Shown here: one piece after another, positions 56,194 to 64,000 of the stretch
Layout: each line of letters starts with the position of its first letter
How positions within the stretch are numbered: position 1 is the stretch's first letter
Source of the DNA: Ectothiorhodospira shaposhnikovii
GTDB taxonomy: Bacteria > Pseudomonadota > Gammaproteobacteria > Ectothiorhodospirales > Ectothiorhodospiraceae
Assembly (NCBI RefSeq): GCF_022227765.1
Contig: NZ_JAJMLZ010000001.1
Location: 372,001-436,000 of the forward strand
Reading direction: 5' to 3'
Length of the DNA stretch: 64,000 nucleotides
Notes under the pieces: generated by a model
What the model was told of the DNA's origin: nothing
Databases searched by the model: none
What the model saw: only the letters and a program-made list of their open reading frames with translations
Position numbers and translations under genes: made by a program

Positions 56194-58293
56194 TCACCCC
56201 ATGGACGAGAAGTCGTATTCCAGGGCACCGGAGGGCGCCTGCAGGAAATTCCCCTGAATGAAGTTCACGCCCAGGCCCCAGAGCACCGAGAGTGTGGCGG
56301 CGTCTTCCACCTGCTGGGCAATGATCATCTTGCCCTGGGTATGGCCTGTGTTCGTGAGGTGCTTGAGCACTTCCTGGTCTTCGTGACTTTTGACCAGGTT
56401 GCGGGTATAGGAGGCATCCACCTTCAGGTAATCCACCGGAATGTGCTGCAGTATCTGGAAGGGGTTGATTCCGACGCCGAAGTCGTCCAGAACGAACTGG
56501 CAGTGAATGCTCTTGAGCGACTTGACCAGATCCCGGGCCTGTTTGAGATGAGCGATCACGGTGGCCACCTTGATCTGGAACACCACGCATTCGGCCGGGA
56601 TGCGGTGCTCCTTGAGCCGCTCGGCAATCCAGGGAACCATGCCCGGGTCGTGGAGGGTGCCGCCGGTGATCTTGATGAAAAATACCGTGTCATGTCCGGC
56701 TTTGCGCCGTGCCGCGAGAGTCACGAGAGCCTGTTCGATGACCCATTGATCCAGCTGCCGTGCCAGATCGGTACGTTCCGCGCTGGGCATGAAGTGACTG
56801 GGGCTGATGGCCTCGCCCCCCTCGTTGAGAAGTCGCATGAAGACTTCGTAGCGTTCCCCGGCCTCGCCGTGGAGGCTGATGAGAGGTTGGAACAGCAGAA
56901 TCAGTCGGTTGCCCTTCATCGCCTCATGGATGCGCCTGGACCAGGTCTCATCCAGTTGCTTCTGGGTCATCTCCCCTTCCTTGGGCTGATAGATGATCGT
57001 CCGGTTGCCGCCCGATGCCGCCGCCTCCTCGCAGGCCTTGTGTGATCGGGACAGCAGTTCATCGATATCGGGTGCATTTTCGTCGATCTGCACGGCCCCG
57101 ATGGAGGCGGTGATGCTGATGGAGCGCCCTTCCACTTCGCAGATGTGTTCTGATATCCGGCTGAGCAGATCCCGGGTGAACTGCAGGATGTCCTGCATTT
57201 CCCAGTGTTGACTGAGGATGCCGTAGGCCTGCCCTTCAAGTCGGGCCACGATATCGGATTGGCCGCAGGCCTCTTCCAGTAGTTTGCCCAGGTCGCTGAG
57301 CACCAGATCCGCGCCGGCCACACCCACCAGTTCCCTGATGTTGCTGAACTGGTCAACGGCCAGTTCGATCAGCGTGGCATTGGACTTGCCCTGGGTGGCC
57401 TGTCCCAGGGACTTTTGCAGGCACTCCAGAAAATACTGCCGATTGTAAAGGCCGGTGATCAGGTCGCGCTGCGACAGATAGTTGAGCTTCTTTTCCAGTT
57501 CCCGGGTGTTTCCGCCCGCCTCGGACCGGATGAGTATCTGAATGCAGGGTTCGCCGTCGACGATGGCACTGCTGAATTCCATGTCTGCCGAAAAGCTTTC
57601 TCCGGAAATGGACTTGAGTTGCAGTTCCTGGGTCTGGGTGGTGGTGTCGGCGGGCACGTCCTCGGTCTGGCTGTGGTCATGCTGTCGCAGACATTCCTTC
57701 AGCTTTTGCTGGTCCTCGCGTACCACCATGTCCATGATGGGGATGCCTTCAATCTCCTCGATGTCGGCAAATCCGAACAGTCCCAGGTAGGCAGGATTGG
57801 CGTAAAGATGCATGCCCTCGTGGACATAGGCAATGGCATCCCGGGCATTGTCCAACAGCATCTTACAGCGTCGCTCCGTTTCTCTCAGCGAAGACTCCAG
57901 GGACTTCAGGGAGCGCCACTGCTGCTGAAAGGTCAGGGCTCGGGTGATCACCAGGCGCAGATGATCCAGGTGACCCTTGCGTACCATGTCGTGAGCACCG
58001 GACTCCAGGCATTCCACGACATCGGTATCGGGATTCGTGGCCACGGCGACCACGGGGGCATGACGCCCCATCTGGCGACTGGCCTGAATGACTTTTTCAA
58101 GGGAGAGGGAAGGGTGCCCGAGGGTACAGACAATGACATCCGGGGGGTGCTGCTTCAGCTTGGCCAGCAGGTCTTCTTCGTCTTCTGCGCGCTCGGGTCT
58201 GACGGCCAGGCCGGCGGACTTGAGCGTGCTCACCATCATCTCGGCGTCGTTTAGGTTGTCATCAATGATCAGTAGGCGTAGAAGGTTGTCCAT
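56194..58293 (-). CDS. FimX-like degenerate REC-PAS-GGDEF-EAL protein
   Basis: 699 residues from ATG 58293. Receiver-like domain (5-125) that keeps the acidic pair IIDDN but lacks the phospho-accepting Asp (CTLGHP where LD..MP is usual); PAS (150-270); GGDEF domain (280-450) in which the signature is replaced by RLEGQAYGIL; and EAL domain (465-699) with EVF in YEVFMRL and the catalytic Glu of the next motif replaced by Lys (FQIKVATVI). It should bind but not make or cleave c-di-GMP. P. aeruginosa FimX has the same domains and degeneracies and controls type IV pilus assembly; the C-terminal VNFIQGNFLQAPSGALEYDF also fits. In a genome with a type IV-like chemosensory operon it is a plausible partner of it. 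Confidence 0.85.
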   Translation of the reverse strand: MDNLLRLLIIDDNLNDAEMMVSTLKSAGLAVRPERAEDEEDLLAKLKQHPPDVIVCTLGHPSLSLEKVIQASRQMGRHAPVVAVATNPDTDVVECLESGAHDMVRKGHLDHLRLVITRALTFQQQWRSLKSLESSLRETERRCKMLLDNARDAIAYVHEGMHLYANPAYLGLFGFADIEEIEGIPIMDMVVREDQQKLKECLRQHDHSQTEDVPADTTTQTQELQLKSISGESFSADMEFSSAIVDGEPCIQILIRSEAGGNTRELEKKLNYLSQRDLITGLYNRQYFLECLQKSLGQATQGKSNATLIELAVDQFSNIRELVGVAGADLVLSDLGKLLEEACGQSDIVARLEGQAYGILSQHWEMQDILQFTRDLLSRISEHICEVEGRSISITASIGAVQIDENAPDIDELLSRSHKACEEAAASGGNRTIIYQPKEGEMTQKQLDETWSRRIHEAMKGNRLILLFQPLISLHGEAGERYEVFMRLLNEGGEAISPSHFMPSAERTDLARQLDQWVIEQALVTLAARRKAGHDTVFFIKITGGTLHDPGMVPWIAERLKEHRIPAECVVFQIKVATVIAHLKQARDLVKSLKSIHCQFVLDDFGVGINPFQILQHIPVDYLKVDASYTRNLVKSHEDQEVLKHLTNTGHTQGKMIIAQQVEDAATLSVLWGLGVNFIQGNFLQAPSGALEYDFSSMG

Positions 58294-58462
58294 TCGGTGC
58301 CTGGCCTGAGTGCGCGGGATGGGGCCGGGCTGGGTGCCGGCGGAGGTCACTGGCCTCGATTATATAGACAAGCGCCCCGATATCGCCAATCAGGGATGTG
58401 GCCCCGAAGGGTCCGGATGTCCTCGGGCAAGGGCAGGCAATACCACTGGATATTCTTGTCAG

Positions 58463-58519
58463 GTCATGCCCCAGCAGGTGGGAATCCGGTCACGGACGGG
58501 AAATTCCGGACTCCCGCTT
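58463..58519. repeat. Degenerate REP-like repeat
   Basis: GTCATGCCCCAGCAGGTGGG, then AATCCGGTCACGGACGGG and CTCCCGCTT, follows the order of the intact copy at 50448-50510 with substitutions. It lies in the 235-base gap between the fimX-like gene and its upstream partner. Confidence 0.5.
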
Positions 58520-58528
58520 CAATATTTT

Positions 58529-60292
58529 CTAGATACTGGACCAGATCGCCGGGCTCGCCAACGTCGGGTCGCTGTCTTCGCGGTCTTGAGGCAAGTCTTT
58601 GAGGGGTTCATAGGCGAACTGTTCGAAGCGGCTGGAGTGCGCCAGCTTGCGGGTAAGCCTTACGGACAGAGTGCGTCCCGCCAAAATCACGGCCACTTCG
58701 TCATCGACCTGGAAGGCACCGGCGGGACAGAACAGGCTGGTGGCCTGTTGCAGTACCTGAATGGTGGGGGACATGAGTCCCTCCAGCGGTTGCCCATGGG
58801 CCAGCCGCCGCTTGGCGCGTCTTAACATGATCGGCAGACTGCGCGGGGCCAGAATCTGAACCCCGATTTCCAGACCGGTTGCGGGATGAAACATCATCCA
58901 GCGCACGATGCCCAGTTGCCAGCCGGCCCCGGCGCCCTCATGGCTGCTGCGCAGGCCGACCAGCTCTCCCACCTGGACACGTCCTGCCTGAGGTTGCTCC
59001 CAACGCAGGCGAAAACCGCCGGCACTGCTATCCACCAGCTGCCATGCCTGCGGGGTCGGAGTCTCAGGACTCGGCGGCGCGGTTCCGTTGTCCGGGAGGG
59101 TGGTGCTGGTTACCAGATTGCCCTTGGCAATGCTGTCCCAGGCGGAAGATCCCAGGTCTTTGGGCATGTCAGCCAGATAACGTACCGAGATGCCCATCTC
59201 CATGGAGCGGAGGTTGTAATCGATCTCTTGCAGCGACAGTTGGGTCAAGTCCGTGTCCGTGGAGCGCTTGCCCAGGTCGGCATCGACCTTCCGAGTGATG
59301 CAATGATGGATGTCGGCCAGGCCGGTGGTCACATCGATCCGACCGGCGCGTCCGGTGCGGTTGAAACGCCGCCGAGCCGTGTTCGTCCAAGCAATCAGGG
59401 CTCTGTGGATCAGGTCGTTGTCCAGTGGCCGGCTGTTTTCCTGACGCACCAGGTCGCGGAGTTGACGAATCAGTGGCGCGATCCGCAGGAACCGGCTGGT
59501 TGCCGTGTTGTCCAGTTCATCCGGTGTGATGTAGTCCGGCGCGCGGTCGCTGCGCAGATCGATCCGGTAGAGCATGCCGGCATGATCGGGCAGGGCGTCC
59601 GATCCGATATGGCAGGTTGCACAATGGGCTTCCAGATGGCGATGCAGCCGGTCCGATTCACCTTGACGCAGGGTCAGTGGAGCGGCCAGGGCCAGAAGGG
59701 CCGCTTGCAGGTAGGCCTGAGCGGGGGTGCGCTGTTTCGACTGCTCGTCCGTCAGTTCCTGGTGCAGAATGCCATGATATTCCGCATCGGCCAGGAGTTC
59801 ATGCATGGCCTGCCAGGTTCCCGGTGGGGCGGGCAGATACAGGCGTGCGGCGTGTCTCTGCTGGGCTCCCAGCATGTTCAGACCCTGGTAGATGGCCGTC
59901 GTCAGCTGTCTGGTGGAGAGTCCTGTTTTCTTGATGCCCCTTAAATCCCTGAGAACCCGCAGATAGCCGGTGCTGGTTTCCGCCAGCAGTTCTCCCGCGA
60001 TATGGGCAATTTGAAGGCCTCGCGGCGGCAGGGGAAGGGAGCGATTGATGAAGTGGCGTCCCAGGTGATCCTGCACCATGAGCAGGGAGGGATGCAGGAG
60101 TTCCATGATCTCAAGACGCTCTGCCGGGGGCAGTGATCGTCCGTTCAGTGCTTGGAGCGCCTGCAGCAATCTGCGGGTTGTCTCCCCCATGTCCGCCATG
60201 GGCAGCGCCTTCAGCCAGCGTTTGACCTTCCTTGGTTGTAAAGGGAGGGCATCATCGCCTTGAAGCTGCACCATGGGGGTTCCGACCAGCAT
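58529..60292 (-). CDS. Conserved 587-residue protein next to fimX, possible PilZ-type C-terminus
   Basis: 587 residues, mostly helical, without signal peptide or membrane segment. A Cys motif HCATCHIG near residue 228-235 reads CxxCH; without an export signal, haem attachment is unlikely and zinc is possible. The C-terminal region (about 430-587) is beta-rich (VQVGELVGLRSS, GLEIGVQIL, DEVAVILAGRTLSVRLT) and could be a divergent PilZ domain. In Pseudomonas the gene beside fimX encodes a conserved protein of this size class, so the neighbourhood is conserved. Role probably in type IV pilus or c-di-GMP control; function unknown. Confidence 0.7.
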   Translation of the reverse strand: MLVGTPMVQLQGDDALPLQPRKVKRWLKALPMADMGETTRRLLQALQALNGRSLPPAERLEIMELLHPSLLMVQDHLGRHFINRSLPLPPRGLQIAHIAGELLAETSTGYLRVLRDLRGIKKTGLSTRQLTTAIYQGLNMLGAQQRHAARLYLPAPPGTWQAMHELLADAEYHGILHQELTDEQSKQRTPAQAYLQAALLALAAPLTLRQGESDRLHRHLEAHCATCHIGSDALPDHAGMLYRIDLRSDRAPDYITPDELDNTATSRFLRIAPLIRQLRDLVRQENSRPLDNDLIHRALIAWTNTARRRFNRTGRAGRIDVTTGLADIHHCITRKVDADLGKRSTDTDLTQLSLQEIDYNLRSMEMGISVRYLADMPKDLGSSAWDSIAKGNLVTSTTLPDNGTAPPSPETPTPQAWQLVDSSAGGFRLRWEQPQAGRVQVGELVGLRSSHEGAGAGWQLGIVRWMMFHPATGLEIGVQILAPRSLPIMLRRAKRRLAHGQPLEGLMSPTIQVLQQATSLFCPAGAFQVDDEVAVILAGRTLSVRLTRKLAHSSRFEQFAYEPLKDLPQDREDSDPTLASPAIWSSI

Positions 60293-60393
60293 CTCGTTTC
60301 ACTCTCTGAGGGGGCCTATGTCTCGGCCTTGAGACTGGTTTTCTGTGATGGGGTTCACTATTTTAACGTCTATAGACCTTATTTTTCCAGTTT

Positions 60394-61434
60394 TCAAACC
60401 GCGGAATCACTCACGGTTTGAAACGTGCGAACCAGAGGGGTCTTGCTGTCCCGCCCGGAGATGTCCTGGACCAGGCGCGGTATCAGGTAACCGGGAAGCT
60501 GCCGGTTCAGATGGTCCAGGATGGCCAGGGCCCGCTCCTCGGTGACGGCAAAGTGTGCGGCACCTTGCACTGGATCCAGCATGTGCAGGTAATAGGGCTG
60601 CACGCCGCTGTCGAACAGGGCATGACTGAGTGCCGCCAAGGTGTCCGGGTCATCATTGATGCCCTTGAGCAGGACGGTCTGGTTGAACAGACGTACGCCG
60701 GCCAGTTCCAGGCGTTCCATGGCCGCCCGGGTGGTACCGTCCAGTTCACGGGCGTGATTGGCATGGATGACCATGATCGGGCGCAGGCGGGTGCCGGTCA
60801 GCCAGCTCAGCAGCGCATCGTCGATCCGCTCAGGCAGCACCACCGGCAGGCGGCTGTGCAGGCGCAGGGTGCGCAGATGGGGAATGCCGGCCAGATCCGA
60901 AACCATCGCCGCCAGCTTGTCATCGCTCAGGGTCAGCGGGTCGCCGCCGCTCAGGATCACCTCGCGTACCTCTTCATGGGCGCGCAGATAGCAGAGTATC
61001 CGTGGCCAGGCTTCCCGGATGGCGGAGGCGTCCCGATAGGGAAAATGCTGCCGGAAGCAGTAACGGCAATGGATGGCGCAGGCGCCGGAGGTGACCAGCA
61101 GCACTCGACCATGATACTTGTGCAACAGCCCCGGGATCGGCATCGACTCCAGATCTCCCACTGGATCACACTGAAAGCCGGGGATTTCCAGGCATTCCTC
61201 GGCCAGGGGCAGGACCTGTCGCAACAAGGGATCCGCGGGATCTCCGGGGGTCATGCGCCCCAGGTAACCCAGGGGCACCCGCACCCGGAAGCGTTCCGCG
61301 GCCTTCAGGGCGGCGGGCAGCAGGGCCGGGTCCAGCCCCAGGCGCTTGAGCAGATCTTCCGGATCGGTCACGGCCTGGGCAAGGGCGCGTTGCCAATCCG
61401 CCGACTGACGGTGGACATTTAATCGCGTTATCAT
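60394..61434 (-). CDS. epmB: EF-P beta-lysylation protein EpmB
   Basis: 346 residues from ATG 61434; the longest frame begins at 61824 but runs back into efp. Radical-SAM lysine 2,3-aminomutase-like enzyme that converts alpha-lysine to beta-lysine for EF-P. Cluster motif CAIHCRYCFRQHFPY (C-x3-C-x2-C, about 110-124); GGDPLTLSDDKLAAM (about 155-170). Divergent from efp, so all three genes of the pathway are adjacent. Confidence 0.95.
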   Translation of the reverse strand: MITRLNVHRQSADWQRALAQAVTDPEDLLKRLGLDPALLPAALKAAERFRVRVPLGYLGRMTPGDPADPLLRQVLPLAEECLEIPGFQCDPVGDLESMPIPGLLHKYHGRVLLVTSGACAIHCRYCFRQHFPYRDASAIREAWPRILCYLRAHEEVREVILSGGDPLTLSDDKLAAMVSDLAGIPHLRTLRLHSRLPVVLPERIDDALLSWLTGTRLRPIMVIHANHARELDGTTRAAMERLELAGVRLFNQTVLLKGINDDPDTLAALSHALFDSGVQPYYLHMLDPVQGAAHFAVTEERALAILDHLNRQLPGYLIPRLVQDISGRDSKTPLVRTFQTVSDSAV

Positions 61435-61575
61435 AGGCGGATTTTTCAGGGTGGATCGTGGCAGGCCAGCCCATTGTGCCGGTTTTGACCGACTGTTTGC
61501 CAGATTCCCCGCCCACCCGGGATTGTCCCTGTTGGAAACCCCTTCGAGCCCTGCTCGATCCGGAGATGCATCGTT

Positions 61576-62139
61576 ATGGCAATGTACAGTACCAATGAAT
61601 TCAAGAGCGGGCTCAAGATTCTGCTGGATGGTGATCCGTACGCCATCGTGGAAAACGAGTTCGTCAAGCCCGGCAAGGGGCAGGCCTTCAATCGCGTGAA
61701 GATGCGCAACCTCAAGACCGGTCGCGTGCTGGACAAGACCTTCAAGTCCGGCGACTCGGTGGAAGCTGCCGACGTGATGGACACGGACATGCAATACCTC
61801 TACGCCGACGGCGAGTTCTGGCACTTCATGATGCCGGAGAGTTTCGAGCAGTATGCCGCCAACGAGGCAGCGGTCATTGATGCCATGAAGTGGCTCAAGG
61901 AGCAGGACATGTGCACCGTGACCCTGTGGAACAACGTACCCCTGTCGGTCAGCCCGCCCAATTTCGTGGAATTGAAGATTACCCAGTGTGATCCGGGCAT
62001 CCGCGGCGACACCGCCACCGGCGGCACCAAGCCGGCCACGCTGGAGACCGGGGCCGTGGTCAAGGTGCCCCTGTTCGTGAACGAAGGGGACGTGATCCGC
62101 GTGGATACCCGCACCGGCGACTACGTCTCCCGCGCGTGA
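61576..62139 (+). CDS. efp: Elongation factor P
   Basis: 187 residues. Relieves ribosome stalling at proline runs. Modified Lys is Lys34 in [10 protein letters not shown]. Full-length three-domain protein; [12 protein letters not shown] (about 130-142) and GDYVSRA at the end. Its stop overlaps the GTG of epmA (GTGA), and epmB is divergent, so the modification enzymes are co-encoded. Confidence 0.97.
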   Translation: MAMYSTNEFKSGLKILLDGDPYAIVENEFVKPGKGQAFNRVKMRNLKTGRVLDKTFKSGDSVEAADVMDTDMQYLYADGEFWHFMMPESFEQYAANEAAVIDAMKWLKEQDMCTVTLWNNVPLSVSPPNFVELKITQCDPGIRGDTATGGTKPATLETGAVVKVPLFVNEGDVIRVDTRTGDYVSRA

Positions 62140-63086
62140 GTTGGTTTCCCTCCGCCGCTCCGGCGATGTTGCGTCGTCGGGCGGATCTGCTTCGGTCGAT
62201 CCGCCACTTTTTCCATGCGCGGGGGGTGCTGGAAGTGGAAACCCCCTGCCTGTCCCGGGCGGGGGCCACGGATCCCGCCATCGAGAGCCTGACCGTGACC
62301 CTGCCGGAGGCTACCCTCTGGCTGCATACCTCCCCTGAGTTTCCCATGAAGCGCCTGTTGGCCGCCGGGTCGGGGGATATCTATCAGATTGCTCGGGTCT
62401 TTCGTGCCGGGGAAGCCGGTCGCTTTCACAATCCGGAATTCACCCTGCTGGAATGGTATCGGGTCGGGTTCGACCACCATCGGCTGATGGCTGAAGTCGA
62501 TGATCTGGTGCGTGGTCTGGCCGGTGACCGGCTATCCCGTCCGACCATCTGGCTGAGTTACCGGCAGGCCATGCTCGATCATGCCGGTATCGATCCCCTG
62601 CATGCCGATGTCGGGGAACTGGCCGACAGGGCGCGGGCGCTCGGGCTGGATGTGCGGGGTGAACTGGATCGGGATGGCTGGCTGGACCTGATCATGTCCA
62701 TGGTGGTGGCACCCGCGCTACCCGCGGATGGTCTGACTTTCATCCATGATTATCCTGCCAGCCAGGCCGCGCTGGCCCGGATCTGTCCGGAGAATCCGGC
62801 GGTGGCCGAGCGCTTCGAGCTGTATTGGGGTGGGGTGGAACTGGCCAACGGTTTTCATGAGTTGGGGGATGCGGTGGAGCAGGGCGCCCGTTTCGAGGCG
62901 GACAACCGCCGCCGCCGGGCCGCCGGGCAAGCGGCGGTGGCGGTGGACCATCATCTTCTGGCGGCCCTGGCCGAGGGTTTGCCGGACTGCGCCGGCGTGG
63001 CCCTGGGCGTGGACCGGTTGCTCATGTGCCTGAGTGGTTGCGACCACATCCGGCAGGTGCTGGCCTTTGACTGGGAGCGGGCCTGA
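62136..63086 (+). CDS. epmA: EF-P--(R)-beta-lysine ligase EpmA
   Basis: 316 residues with GTG 62136 overlapping the efp stop. A class II lysyl-tRNA synthetase-like enzyme without the anticodon-binding domain; motif 1 [18 protein letters not shown] (about 29-46), motif 2 [19 protein letters not shown] (about 87-105), motif 3 [13 protein letters not shown] (about 286-298). It attaches beta-lysine to Lys34 of EF-P. With epmB and efp it completes the pathway. Confidence 0.95.
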   Translation: MSWFPSAAPAMLRRRADLLRSIRHFFHARGVLEVETPCLSRAGATDPAIESLTVTLPEATLWLHTSPEFPMKRLLAAGSGDIYQIARVFRAGEAGRFHNPEFTLLEWYRVGFDHHRLMAEVDDLVRGLAGDRLSRPTIWLSYRQAMLDHAGIDPLHADVGELADRARALGLDVRGELDRDGWLDLIMSMVVAPALPADGLTFIHDYPASQAALARICPENPAVAERFELYWGGVELANGFHELGDAVEQGARFEADNRRRRAAGQAAVAVDHHLLAALAEGLPDCAGVALGVDRLLMCLSGCDHIRQVLAFDWERA

Positions 63087-63106
63087 AAACAGGGCCTTTT
63101 GTCTCT

Positions 63107-64000
<894 letters not shown>

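Noticed and set aside
58529-60292. c-type cytochrome from the CxxCH motif
   Set aside because: No signal peptide or other cytochrome features; motif alone is not enough.

Overview
The window reads as a high-GC chromosomal segment of a gammaproteobacterium, probably of the purple-sulfur / Ectothiorhodospira-Thioalkalivibrio kind (Chromatiales). The reasons are inferential: gammaproteobacterial gene neighbourhoods (parE-parC, epmB-efp-epmA, lptFG next to pepA-holC-valS, a FimX-like type IV pilus regulator), membrane nitrate reductase with two NarK porters, and a cowN gene behind a NifA/sigma-54 type promoter, which implies nitrogen fixation. No rRNA, tRNA or CRISPR array was found.

Layout. 1-5126 (+): a CBS/PAS hybrid histidine kinase, cut in frame by an amber codon at 1447-1449, followed by a REC-GGDEF diguanylate cyclase. 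5151-21287 (-): one long, tightly overlapping operon-like run that joins a chemosensory system (cytoplasmic MCP with two signalling tips, triple CheW, CheB, HEAT-repeat protein, CheR, CheY, CheA, small STAS protein, CheY, short membrane MCP) to a stressosome/partner-switch module (RsbR-like, RsbS-like, two RsbT-like kinases, an RsbX-like phosphatase), then a histidine kinase carrying an RsbU-N-like domain, a single-domain response regulator and a ParA-type ATPase. This is the most unusual system of the window. 21508-23110: divergent wrbA and lysR. 23160-24477: a lower-GC islet with a truncated DUF4160 gene, DUF2442, a GIY-YIG-like protein and an HNH nuclease. 24775-26364: ybiT-type ABC-F, followed by a TnpB-like transposase remnant.

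26589-36293 (-): narK1-narK2-narGHJI, a complete respiratory nitrate uptake and reduction operon with a candidate FNR site upstream. 36655-37098: cowN with a matched sigma-54 promoter and NifA upstream activator site. 37175-41938 (-): valS, holC, pepA, divergent from lptF-lptG (42094-44261). 44266-49433: RDD protein, PilZ protein, NfeD/SPFH pair, xerD, dsbC. 49500-56150: cnoX-like thioredoxin/TPR protein, parE, a small membrane protein, parC, htpX. 56194-60292 (-): FimX-like degenerate REC-PAS-GGDEF-EAL protein and a conserved 587-residue partner. 60394-63086: epmB, efp, epmA, the complete EF-P lysylation set. 63107-64000: 3' part of a phosphoglucomutase gene.

How they work together. The first 21 kb and the FimX locus are signalling: c-di-GMP (REC-GGDEF, PilZ, FimX), phosphorelay, chemosensory array and Ser/Thr partner switching. 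The middle is anaerobic respiration and protection of nitrogenase. The rest is housekeeping. Start codons were chosen by ribosome-binding site and by overlap with the upstream stop; several differ from the longest reading frame. Functional calls rest on motif and family recognition by eye; no alignment or search was run.
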